Of a stretch of 5,649 bases of DNA, positions 1-5,649 are shown in pieces (the first letter of the stretch is position 1; each line of letters opens with the position of its first letter). The translations under genes were made by a program, and so were the position numbers. A model generated the notes under the pieces. That model ran no database searches. It was not told where the DNA came from and saw nothing but the letters and a program-made list of their open reading frames with translations. The stretch spans positions 1-5,649 of the forward strand of contig JAQVTV010000078.1 of the NCBI GenBank assembly GCA_028699855.1, written 5' to 3'. This DNA comes from Candidatus Izemoplasmatales bacterium. Its GTDB lineage: Bacteria > Bacillota_I > Bacilli_A > Izemoplasmatales > Hujiaoplasmataceae.

Positions 1-202
<202 letters not shown>

Positions 203-208
203 AAGGAG
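203..208 (+). promoter_or_regulatory. Ribosome binding site of pheT
   Basis: AAGGAG begins directly after the pheS stop codon and lies 8 bases before the ATG at 217. This spacing decides the pheT start. A TTG at 199 is in the same frame but lies upstream of this site and overlaps the pheS stop, so it is not a credible start. Confidence 0.9.
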
Positions 209-216
209 CGCATATC

Positions 217-2586
217 ATGATATTATCGATCAACTGGCTCAGAGACTATCTCGATGTGACCGATGATTTGGCATCACTTAGAAATCGACTCAACTTGCAT
301 AGCGCGGAAGTATCGCGCCTGGAACCGCTGATCAAAGCGGACCATATCATCATCGGTCATGTGCTCAATGTCGTCGAACACCCCAATTCGGATCACTTGC
401 ATCTGTGTCAAGTCGATATCGGCAGTTCGGTGCTCGATATCGTTTGCGGCGCATCGAATGTGGCAAAAGGGCAAAAAGTCATTGTTGCCCAAGTCGGTGC
501 GAGCCTTCCCGGAGGTATCGCGATCAAAGAAGCCAAAATTCGCGGAGTTCGTTCCCAAGGCATGATTGTATCATTGGACGAACTGGGAATCGAGCATAAA
601 TTTCATTTGGAGGATGGCATCCATGTTTTGGACGCGAATGCCCCTGTTGGCGGGAATCCGCTTCAATACATGTACCTTGATGATCATATTCTTGAACTCG
701 ATTTGACGCCGAACCGAGCGGATTTGTTATCGCATATCGGGGTGGCTTATGAGTTAGGTGCAGTAACTGACACGCACGTGAAAATCCCTGAAGTCAAAAT
801 CGAAAAAGGGGATGAACCGAATCCCGTCTCGGTATTCACGGAGACGAAAGGTTGCCGTTCGTATTATCTTCATGTCATACGAAACGTCACCATCAAGGAA
901 AGTCCGATGTGGCTCAAGGCGCGTTTGCTTGCCGTAAACATCCGCCCCATCAACAATATCGTCGACATTACGAACTACGTGTTGCTCGAGTACGGACAAC
1001 CGCTCCATGCTTTTGATTATGACAAACTGAAGACGAACCGGATCATCGTCCGTCAAGCCGCCAAGGGTGAAAAATTGATGACTCTAGATGGGAAAGAGCG
1101 GCTTTTGGAAGCAGATGACATCGTCATCACTGACGGCACTCGTCCGATTGCCTTGGCAGGGGTCATGGGCGGTGCGGACAGCGAAGTGGACGATCACACC
1201 CAGAATATTCTTCTCGAGGCGGCCGTATTCGATCCTCTTAGTGTGCGAAGAACCGCGAAACGTCTCGATTTGCGCAGTGAATCCTCCATCCGTTTTGAAC
1301 GTGGAGTCGATCCCGCGCGCACGAAAGAAGCGGCGATTAAAGCGATACAGATGATGATTGAACTCGCCGGAGGCCATCCGGTTCGCAACTTCAATTTCTT
1401 CGATGTGCATTCTCTGAAGCCCTACAAGATCAGTTTGTCTCTCAAACATCTTGCCAAGGTCACGGGTCGCATCTATAGCGATGAAGAAGTCGCGAATGTG
1501 CTTCATCGACTCAACTTCAAGTATTCGGAGAGTGATGGTACTTTTCTTGTCACGATTCCCACGCGGCGTCTCGACATCCGAACTGATCAGGATCTCATCG
1601 AAGAGATCGTCCGGATCCACGGCTATGACTTCATTTCCACGACTCTTCCCGCCACATTGACTCGTGGAGGGTTGAGCGACACGCAAAAAATGATTCGACG
1701 GATTCGCTATACCTTGACTGGTTTTGGATTTGATGAAACCATGACCTATTCATTGGTGGCGGAAAAGGAGATCAATCTGTTTTGTCGTACGGCCGATACG
1801 CCGATCAAAGTCCTGAACCCGATATCGGAGGAACGGGCGCACTTGCGTCACTCGCTTCTGCCTTCTCTCATCGATGTCGCAATCTATAATCAAGCCCGTC
1901 AACGCTACGATATGGCTTTGTTCGAGTTGGGAAGGGGTTATCATCCGAACAATGAAGTTCTCTTCCTTTCTGGACTCATTCGAGGGAAGTATCGACCTTC
2001 ACTTTGGCAAAAGAAGGCTGAGGAAGTCGATTTTTACTTGTTAAAGGGAATGATTGAAGCGCTTTGCGACCAACTTGGCATTGAAGATTGGGCGATACGT
2101 CCGGCTGATGAGGCTCCTTCCGCATTTCATCCGGGGCTCGTTGCCGAATTGTGCGTCCAAGATGCTTTTGCAGGATATCTCGGACGTCTTCATCCGCAGA
2201 TTGAGCAAGAAAAGGGTCTTGAGGACGTCTTCGTTTTCGAAATTCATGTGGGTCTTCTATTACAACATCGAAAATCCTATCGCTACATTCCACTGTCGAA
2301 ATATCCCGCCATCACACGCGATCTCGCTTTGATCATGGATAAAGAAGTCCTATCCGGCGATGTGCGCGCTTGTGTCCTGAAAGCGAAGATGGCCCAACTC
2401 GTGGATGTGGAAATCTTTGATGTTTACTTAGGAAACTCGATTCCGGAAGGCAAAAAGTCAATGGCGTTGAATCTCGTGTTTCAAGATCAGGATAAAACAC
2501 TTTCCACAGAAGAAGTGGACGGCATGATCCTAAAAGTGTTGGCCCAATTGCTCAAAGACCTTGGAGCGACGTTAAGAGTCGCTTGA
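217..2586 (+). CDS. pheT: Phenylalanyl-tRNA synthetase beta subunit, full length
   Basis: PheT is the beta subunit of phenylalanyl-tRNA synthetase. It binds tRNA-Phe and hydrolyses mischarged Tyr-tRNA-Phe. From ATG 217 the protein has 789 residues, normal for bacterial PheT (about 790-805). Domain order is complete. An EMAP/OB-fold tRNA-binding domain spans about 40-150 (IIGHVLNVVEHPNSDHLHLCQV). The B3/B4 editing domain spans about 205-390, with GQPLHAFDYDKL at 260-271, LLEAAVFDP near 332-340 and RSESSIRFERGVDP near 353-366. The B5 domain spans about 400-472 (DLIEEIVRIHGYD), followed by the synthetase-like core to about 680. A C-terminal FDX-ACB anticodon-binding domain spans about 690-789 (KYPAITRDLALIMD, VEIFDVYLG). 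His264 and Glu334 sit where the editing-site His and Glu are expected, so editing should be intact (inferred by motif position, not by alignment). It follows pheS by 14 bases, is cotranscribed with it, and is closed by its own terminator. I see no frameshift or truncation. Confidence 0.98.
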   Translation: MILSINWLRDYLDVTDDLASLRNRLNLHSAEVSRLEPLIKADHIIIGHVLNVVEHPNSDHLHLCQVDIGSSVLDIVCGASNVAKGQKVIVAQVGASLPGGIAIKEAKIRGVRSQGMIVSLDELGIEHKFHLEDGIHVLDANAPVGGNPLQYMYLDDHILELDLTPNRADLLSHIGVAYELGAVTDTHVKIPEVKIEKGDEPNPVSVFTETKGCRSYYLHVIRNVTIKESPMWLKARLLAVNIRPINNIVDITNYVLLEYGQPLHAFDYDKLKTNRIIVRQAAKGEKLMTLDGKERLLEADDIVITDGTRPIALAGVMGGADSEVDDHTQNILLEAAVFDPLSVRRTAKRLDLRSESSIRFERGVDPARTKEAAIKAIQMMIELAGGHPVRNFNFFDVHSLKPYKISLSLKHLAKVTGRIYSDEEVANVLHRLNFKYSESDGTFLVTIPTRRLDIRTDQDLIEEIVRIHGYDFISTTLPATLTRGGLSDTQKMIRRIRYTLTGFGFDETMTYSLVAEKEINLFCRTADTPIKVLNPISEERAHLRHSLLPSLIDVAIYNQARQRYDMALFELGRGYHPNNEVLFLSGLIRGKYRPSLWQKKAEEVDFYLLKGMIEALCDQLGIEDWAIRPADEAPSAFHPGLVAELCVQDAFAGYLGRLHPQIEQEKGLEDVFVFEIHVGLLLQHRKSYRYIPLSKYPAITRDLALIMDKEVLSGDVRACVLKAKMAQLVDVEIFDVYLGNSIPEGKKSMALNLVFQDQDKTLSTEEVDGMILKVLAQLLKDLGATLRVA

Positions 2587-2592
2587 AATCAG

Positions 2593-2623
2593 TCAGTCTC
2601 TTGTACAGAGACTGATTTTTTTT
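2593..2623 (+). terminator. Intrinsic terminator of the pheST operon
   Basis: Seven bases after the pheT stop, TCAGTCTCT (2593-2601) pairs perfectly with AGAGACTGA (2607-2615) around a 5-base loop (TGTAC). A run of eight T follows (2616-2623). A G-T wobble and one further A-T pair could extend the stem by two pairs using the first T residues. A 9-bp stem with a U-tract is a textbook Rho-independent terminator reading on the + strand. The stem is only moderately GC-rich, so some readthrough into the next operon is possible. Confidence 0.93.
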
Positions 2624-2651
2624 GACCAAAAGGCGGCGTTCGTGCTATAAT
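2622..2651 (+). promoter_or_regulatory. Sigma-70/SigA-type promoter of the ABC exporter-rlmN operon
   Basis: A -35 box TTGACC (2622-2627, 5/6 to consensus) is followed by an 18-base spacer and a perfect -10 box TATAAT (2646-2651). A TG at 2643-2644 makes it an extended -10 (TGCTATAAT). Transcription would start near 2658, leaving a leader of about 25 bases that carries only the ribosome binding site. The -35 box shares its first two T residues with the terminator tract of pheT. I see no operator-like inverted repeat beside it, so it looks constitutive from sequence alone. Confidence 0.88.
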
Positions 2652-2667
2652 CAAACCGATAGCCAAA

Positions 2668-2672
2668 AGGAG
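2668..2672 (+). promoter_or_regulatory. Ribosome binding site supporting a TTG start
   Basis: AGGAG, within AAAAGGAGTG, lies 11 bases before TTG 2684, a slightly long but workable distance. No ATG is available near it in this frame. The other in-frame option is GTG at 2693, which would be 20 bases away, so TTG 2684 is preferred. A run of T (2678-2685) fills the spacer. Confidence 0.75.
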
Positions 2673-2683
2673 TGTGATTTTTT

Positions 2684-3598
2684 TTGGATAAAGTGATCGA
2701 AGTCGTTGGATTGAAGAAAAACTATGGCGAAGTCGAAGCGGTTAAAGGTATCGACTTTTACGTTGAAAAAGGGAAATTGTTCGCCTTTTTGGGTCCGAAC
2801 GGCGCGGGGAAATCAACCACCATCAACATCATCTGCACATTGTTGTCTATGGATGCCGGAAGTGTTATCGTCCATGACGCTCACGTCGGGAAAGACGACG
2901 CATTGATTCGTAAAGATATCGGGATTGTCTTTCAGGACAGCGTGCTTGATGACTTGCTGACGGTGAAAGAGAATCTGATGACGCGGGGCAGTTTTTATCG
3001 TATGGGTAGAGCCGAGTTGGAACGCGCAGCGAACGAAGCAATGGAAGTTGTCAATATATCGGATTTGGCACACAGGCGTTACAGCACCTTGTCCGGCGGG
3101 CAACGTCGACGTGCAGATATCGCGCGCGCACTCGTCAATCATCCCAAAATCCTGTTTTTGGATGAACCCACAACCGGACTCGATCCCCAAACACGCAAAA
3201 ATGTCTGGAATACGATTCGCTCATTACAAGTAGCGACGGGGATGACGGTTTTCTTGACCACTCATTATATGGAAGAAGCGGATGACGCGGATTACGTGAT
3301 TGTCATTGATAACGGAGAGATTGCCGCAAAAGGGACGCCGATGGAGTTAAAGGATCGCTATTCACGCGACACGCTTCGCATCAAGCCGCGTGATTTAAAG
3401 GCCTTTGGCACAATCCTTGACCAACACCAAATTACGTATGATAAGCAAAACGATCTCTATATCATCCACTTGAATGATACATTGCAGGCGATTGATTTGC
3501 TGAAAGAATTCCAAGCAGAGATTTTGAGTTTCCAAGTCATGAACGGGACGATGGATGATGCCTTCATCGGTATTACCGGAAAGGAGATACGCTCATGA
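2684..3598 (+). CDS. ABC exporter ATP-binding protein, DrrA/NatA-like (ABC-2 class)
   Basis: This is the cytoplasmic ATPase subunit of an ABC exporter, powering the permease encoded next to it. The 304-residue protein has every nucleotide-binding element intact: Walker A GPNGAGKST at 37-45, Q-loop Gln84 (VFQDS), the signature LSGGQ at 136-140, Walker B ILFLDE at 156-161, the D-loop GLD at 165-167, and the switch His194 (TTHYMEEAD). After about residue 225 comes a C-terminal extension of about 80 residues. It is typical of DrrA/NatA-type ATPases, in which this region contacts the membrane subunit or regulates it. The phrase TTHYMEEADDADYVIVIDNGEIAAKG is characteristic of this subfamily. The start is TTG 2684 on the basis of the ribosome binding site and the alignment-like MDKVIEVVGLKKNYG opening. 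Its stop overlaps the permease start by four bases (ATGA). The substrate cannot be deduced: relatives export antibiotics, sodium, lipids or peptides. No immunity or biosynthesis gene lies beside it to guide a choice. Confidence 0.94.
   Translation: MDKVIEVVGLKKNYGEVEAVKGIDFYVEKGKLFAFLGPNGAGKSTTINIICTLLSMDAGSVIVHDAHVGKDDALIRKDIGIVFQDSVLDDLLTVKENLMTRGSFYRMGRAELERAANEAMEVVNISDLAHRRYSTLSGGQRRRADIARALVNHPKILFLDEPTTGLDPQTRKNVWNTIRSLQVATGMTVFLTTHYMEEADDADYVIVIDNGEIAAKGTPMELKDRYSRDTLRIKPRDLKAFGTILDQHQITYDKQNDLYIIHLNDTLQAIDLLKEFQAEILSFQVMNGTMDDAFIGITGKEIRS
3581..3586 (+). promoter_or_regulatory. Ribosome binding site of the permease gene
   Basis: AAGGAG inside the end of the ATPase gene lies 8 bases before ATG 3595 and 11 before the adjacent ATG 3598. 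The spacing favours 3595, which forms the ATGA stop/start overlap. Either start gives a protein differing by only one residue. Confidence 0.85.
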
Positions 3599-4452
3599 TG
3601 ATTTATCTGATCAAGCGCAATCTACGCCTGTTCTTCCGCGACAAAGCGTCGGTGTTTTTTTCGATGCTCGGCGTCATCATTATTATTGGCTTATATGTTT
3701 TGTTTCTCGGAAATATGATTTCTTCGATGGTGGATCACTTACCGGGAATGGCTGATTCTGCGCGTTTTCTCATGGATTCATGGATCATGGGCGGTGTCGT
3801 CGCGGTGGCATCCATCACCACATGCATGGGGGCATTTGGCATCATGGTGGATGACCGTGCGAACCATATCATCAAGGATTTCATGGTCGCACCTGTCAAA
3901 CGCTGGCAACTCGTATTAAGTTATATCGCGAGTTCCGTGATCATCGGAATCATCATGAGCATTTTCACATTCCTGCTTGCGGAAGTATATATCATCATCT
4001 ACGGTGGCTCTTTCGTATCCTTTACTGCATTGATCAAGATTCTCGGTCTCATCATTCTGTCCGTCAGCGCGAGCAGCGCCCTCGTCTTTTTCATCACTAC
4101 CTTTGTCCGAAGTCAGAATGCATTTGGCACGGCATCGACGATTTTGGGGACTGTGATAGGGTTTTTGACGGGAATCTATATTCCAATAGGCTCATTGCCG
4201 AACGCGGTTCAGATCGCAATCAAGTTTTTCCCGGTATCGCATGCGGCCGTATTGATGCGACAGATTATGATGAATGAAGCCGTGTCGCTCAATCATCTTC
4301 CTATGGAAGTCAAAGAGGCCTTGGGCGTCCACTTCATTGCCTTTGACGACGTGATGCCCAACTGGTCCCACATCCTCGTATTGATTGGGACGCTTCTCGT
4401 CTTTTACTCACTCGCGTTGTGGGCTGTCTCACGGAAGAAAGGCAGGATTTGA
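3595..4452 (+). CDS. ABC-2 type exporter permease
   Basis: This is the membrane partner of the ATPase just upstream. It has 285 residues, the usual size for a DrrB/NodJ-like ABC-2 permease. Hydrophobicity read by eye suggests six membrane segments, at roughly 19-40, 62-84, 106-137, 144-170, 176-198 and 257-278. The N-terminus is short, basic and cytoplasmic (YLIKRNLRLFFRDKASVFF), as is common in this family. The segment from about 176 to 226 (AFGTASTILG, GIYIPIGSLP, FFPVSHAAVLMRQIM) matches the conserved ABC-2 region, where the fifth helix is followed by a short re-entrant or extracellular stretch. A polar loop of about 30 residues at 226-256 precedes the last helix, and the tail is positively charged (SRKKGRI). 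Translation is coupled to the ATPase gene by the ATGA overlap, so the subunits are probably made in matched amounts. One permease gene implies a homodimer. The substrate is unknown. Confidence 0.92.
   Translation: MMIYLIKRNLRLFFRDKASVFFSMLGVIIIIGLYVLFLGNMISSMVDHLPGMADSARFLMDSWIMGGVVAVASITTCMGAFGIMVDDRANHIIKDFMVAPVKRWQLVLSYIASSVIIGIIMSIFTFLLAEVYIIIYGGSFVSFTALIKILGLIILSVSASSALVFFITTFVRSQNAFGTASTILGTVIGFLTGIYIPIGSLPNAVQIAIKFFPVSHAAVLMRQIMMNEAVSLNHLPMEVKEALGVHFIAFDDVMPNWSHILVLIGTLLVFYSLALWAVSRKKGRI
4438..4447 (+). promoter_or_regulatory. Weak ribosome binding site of rlmN
   Basis: AAAGGCAGGA lies inside the permease 3' end. Its AAAGG core is 9 bases before ATG 4452, and a second AGGA is 4 bases before it. 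Neither is as strong as the AAGGAG sites elsewhere in the window, which suggests rlmN depends partly on ribosomes finishing the permease. Confidence 0.55.
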
Positions 4453-5510
4453 TGGGCGAGGCGAATCGGGTTAATTTCTACGGGTTATCGCTCTTAGAAC
4501 TTGAGGAATACCTGTTGCGACATGATTTCAAGAAATTCCATGCGGGACAGATATTTGAATGGGTATATCAAAAGCGAATGATCGATCCCGAGCACATGAC
4601 CAATCTCTCGAAATGCTTACGCACATTCTTAAATGACACGTTCTCGTTTTCGCTGCTCGAGATCCAGACGATTCACGAGTCGGAAGATCAGACGAAGAAG
4701 TACTTGTTCAAACTTGAGGATGGACATCTGATCGAATCAGTGTTGATGCGTCATGATTATGGCAATAGTGTCTGCGTCACTTCACAAGTCGGATGCAATA
4801 TGGGGTGTGCTTTTTGTGCGTCGGGTTTAGCCAAAAAAGTCCGAAATCTTTCGCTTGAAGAACTTGTGGGTCAAGTGGTCGCCATCGGCACGAACGAACA
4901 GATACGCGTCTCACACGTCGTCGTGATGGGCACGGGAGAACCTTTTGACAATTATGAAGCCATCGTTCGTTTCATCGCGCTGATCAATCACGACAAAGGG
5001 TTGGCGATTGGCCAACGTCACATCACGGTTTCCACCGCAGGAATCGTCCCCAAAATCATGGCGTATGCCAATGAGCCGATCAGAAGCAATCTTGCCATCA
5101 GTCTCCATGCCCCGAACGATCAACTTCGAACCCGGCTGATGCCCATCAACAAGTCATATCCGATCCGGAAAATTCTTGAAGCGACCGATTACTATTTTTC
5201 TAAGACTTCGCGACGCGTCACATTCGAATATGTGCTGTTAAAAGGTGTGAACGATCAGAAAGAACATATCGATCAGCTGGCGAAATTGATGAAGGGACGG
5301 AATGCCTACGTCAACGTCATACCGTACAACGTAGTCAAGGAGTTCGCTTTCTTGCCCACTGACAATGCTCAGGCGATGATTTTTGTGGACGGGTTGATGA
5401 AGCAAGGAATCCAGGCAACATTGCGCAAGGAGCAAGGCTCCGACATCGCTGCCGCCTGTGGTCAACTTCGACGGCGCTGGGACAGCAAAAACCCTGATGA
5501 TTGCGATTGA
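4452..5510 (+). CDS. rlmN: Dual-specificity RNA methyltransferase RlmN (23S rRNA A2503 / tRNA A37)
   Basis: RlmN is a cytoplasmic radical-SAM enzyme that makes 2-methyladenosine at A2503 of 23S rRNA and at A37 of some tRNAs. From ATG 4452 it has 352 residues, normal for the family. The cluster motif CX3CX2C is Cys115, Cys119 and Cys122 (GCNMGCAFC). Cys108 (NSVCVTSQ) and Cys336 (SDIAAACGQL) match the two catalytic cysteines outside the cluster, the latter carrying the methyl group in E. coli RlmN. GTGEPFDNY at about 160-168 is the SAM-binding motif in its Firmicutes form, and HITVSTAGIVP and LAISLHAPND are also family hallmarks. The N-terminal accessory domain (LLELEEYLLRHDFKKFHAGQIFEWVY) is present. 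RlmN rather than Cfr is favoured by the housekeeping setting and overall sequence, though the two share the cysteines. A GTG at 4419 would add 11 residues. ATG 4452 is preferred because its A is the last base of the permease TGA, a classical coupling arrangement. No terminator follows before the next gene. Confidence 0.96.
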   Translation: MGEANRVNFYGLSLLELEEYLLRHDFKKFHAGQIFEWVYQKRMIDPEHMTNLSKCLRTFLNDTFSFSLLEIQTIHESEDQTKKYLFKLEDGHLIESVLMRHDYGNSVCVTSQVGCNMGCAFCASGLAKKVRNLSLEELVGQVVAIGTNEQIRVSHVVVMGTGEPFDNYEAIVRFIALINHDKGLAIGQRHITVSTAGIVPKIMAYANEPIRSNLAISLHAPNDQLRTRLMPINKSYPIRKILEATDYYFSKTSRRVTFEYVLLKGVNDQKEHIDQLAKLMKGRNAYVNVIPYNVVKEFAFLPTDNAQAMIFVDGLMKQGIQATLRKEQGSDIAAACGQLRRRWDSKNPDDCD

Positions 5511-5535
5511 CTCCAAGGGTGATAAATGATACACT
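5507..5535 (+). promoter_or_regulatory. Likely promoter of the phosphofructokinase gene
   Basis: TTGACT (5507-5512, 5/6 to the -35 consensus) overlaps the rlmN stop codon. A 17-base spacer leads to TACACT (5530-5535, 4/6), preceded by TG at 5527-5528, giving an extended -10 of the form TGNTANANT. Start of transcription would be near 5541, with a leader of about 30 bases. A nearby TATAAA (5535-5540) looks better in isolation but would need a 22-base spacer. Confidence 0.7.
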
Positions 5536-5556
5536 ATAAAGGATTATTTTTTGATT

Positions 5557-5564
5557 AGAAGAGG
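5557..5564 (+). promoter_or_regulatory. Ribosome binding site of the phosphofructokinase gene
   Basis: AGAAGAGG lies 7 bases before ATG 5572 and only 4 before ATG 5569. The spacing favours the second of the two adjacent in-frame ATG codons. Confidence 0.65.
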
Positions 5565-5571
5565 CGATATG

Positions 5572-5649
5572 ATGAATCAAGATATCAAGAAAATTGCATT
5601 ACTCACCGGTGGCGGTGACTGTTCCGGACTTAACGCGGTGATTCGTGCC
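5572..5649 (+). CDS. pfkA: 6-phosphofructokinase, N-terminal fragment (partial)
   Basis: Only the first 26 codons are in the window, reading MNQDIKKIALLTGGGDCSGL and then NAVIRA. The beta strand followed by GGDxxGxNAxIR is the N-terminal nucleotide- or pyrophosphate-binding loop of the PfkA family, which phosphorylates fructose 6-phosphate to fructose 1,6-bisphosphate in glycolysis. Classical allosteric ATP enzymes such as E. coli PfkA read GGDAPGMNAAIR here. GGDC with GLNAVIR is the version seen in the other PfkA branch, which includes pyrophosphate-dependent and mixed enzymes as well as some ATP enzymes. The residues that decide the phosphoryl donor (the equivalents of E. coli Gly104 and Lys124) lie beyond the window edge, so the donor is open. 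The gene has its own probable promoter but could also receive readthrough from rlmN, as no terminator separates them. An in-frame ATG at 5569 would add one Met. Confidence 0.88.
   Translation, partial: MNQDIKKIALLTGGGDCSGLNAVIRA

Noticed and set aside
1084..1686. Open frame of 200 codons on the - strand inside pheT
   Set aside because: It lies wholly within the well-supported editing and B5 region of pheT, has no ribosome binding site that I can see, and its translation has no recognisable motif or domain. It is an antisense shadow of a coding sequence.
2813..3190. Open frame of 125 codons on the - strand across the ATPase Walker A to Walker B region
   Set aside because: The + strand here encodes all the conserved ABC ATPase motifs. 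The reverse frame shows no family features and is explained by codon composition.
4419..4451. Alternative GTG start for rlmN, adding 11 residues
   Set aside because: The extra residues do not resemble an RlmN N-terminus, and the TGATG stop/start overlap at 4450-4454 is a standard coupling arrangement for the ATG.
4452..5510. Cfr-type antibiotic resistance methyltransferase instead of RlmN
   Set aside because: The cysteine set is shared by both, but GTGEPFDNY, HITVSTAGIVP, the length and the chromosomal housekeeping context fit RlmN of Firmicutes. No mobile element or resistance gene lies nearby.
5511..5568. Possible terminator after rlmN (a run of six T at 5547-5552)
   Set aside because: There is no inverted repeat immediately before the T run, so it lacks the hairpin needed for an intrinsic terminator.

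Overview
The window looks like an ordinary chromosomal stretch from a bacterium of the Bacillota (Firmicutes) or a related low-GC Gram-positive line. The reasons are the strong AGGAG-type ribosome binding sites, the Firmicutes-style pheS-pheT pair, an RlmN with the GTGEPFDNY signature, TTG/GTG start options, and tight same-strand packing. Base composition is roughly balanced, a little under half GC by eye, so it is not one of the very AT-rich members. All five visible genes with stops end in TGA, and tryptophan is encoded by TGG. The standard code with TGA as stop is therefore in use, which rules out the Mycoplasma/Spiroplasma code. I cannot place the organism more closely.

All genes are on the + strand and fall into three blocks. 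Block 1 (1-2623) is the end of pheS followed by complete pheT, the two subunits of phenylalanyl-tRNA synthetase. It closes with a clear intrinsic terminator. Block 2 starts at a good extended -10 promoter whose -35 box overlaps the terminator's T-tract. It holds an ABC exporter (ATPase 2684-3598, ABC-2 type permease 3595-4452, joined by an ATGA overlap) and then rlmN (4452-5510), whose start codon shares one base with the permease stop. Block 3 begins with a second promoter lying across the rlmN stop codon. It drives a phosphofructokinase gene cut off by the window end.

Functionally, pheST charges tRNA-Phe. The ABC pair probably exports an unidentified small molecule (DrrAB/NatAB-like). RlmN methylates A2503 of 23S rRNA and A37 of some tRNAs. 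The phosphofructokinase belongs to glycolysis. The only slightly unusual arrangement is the translational coupling of a housekeeping rRNA/tRNA methyltransferase to an exporter.

I found no mobile element, CRISPR array, RNA gene, long repeat or defence-like system. There is no non-coding gap longer than about 100 bases. I do not see a previously undescribed system here.
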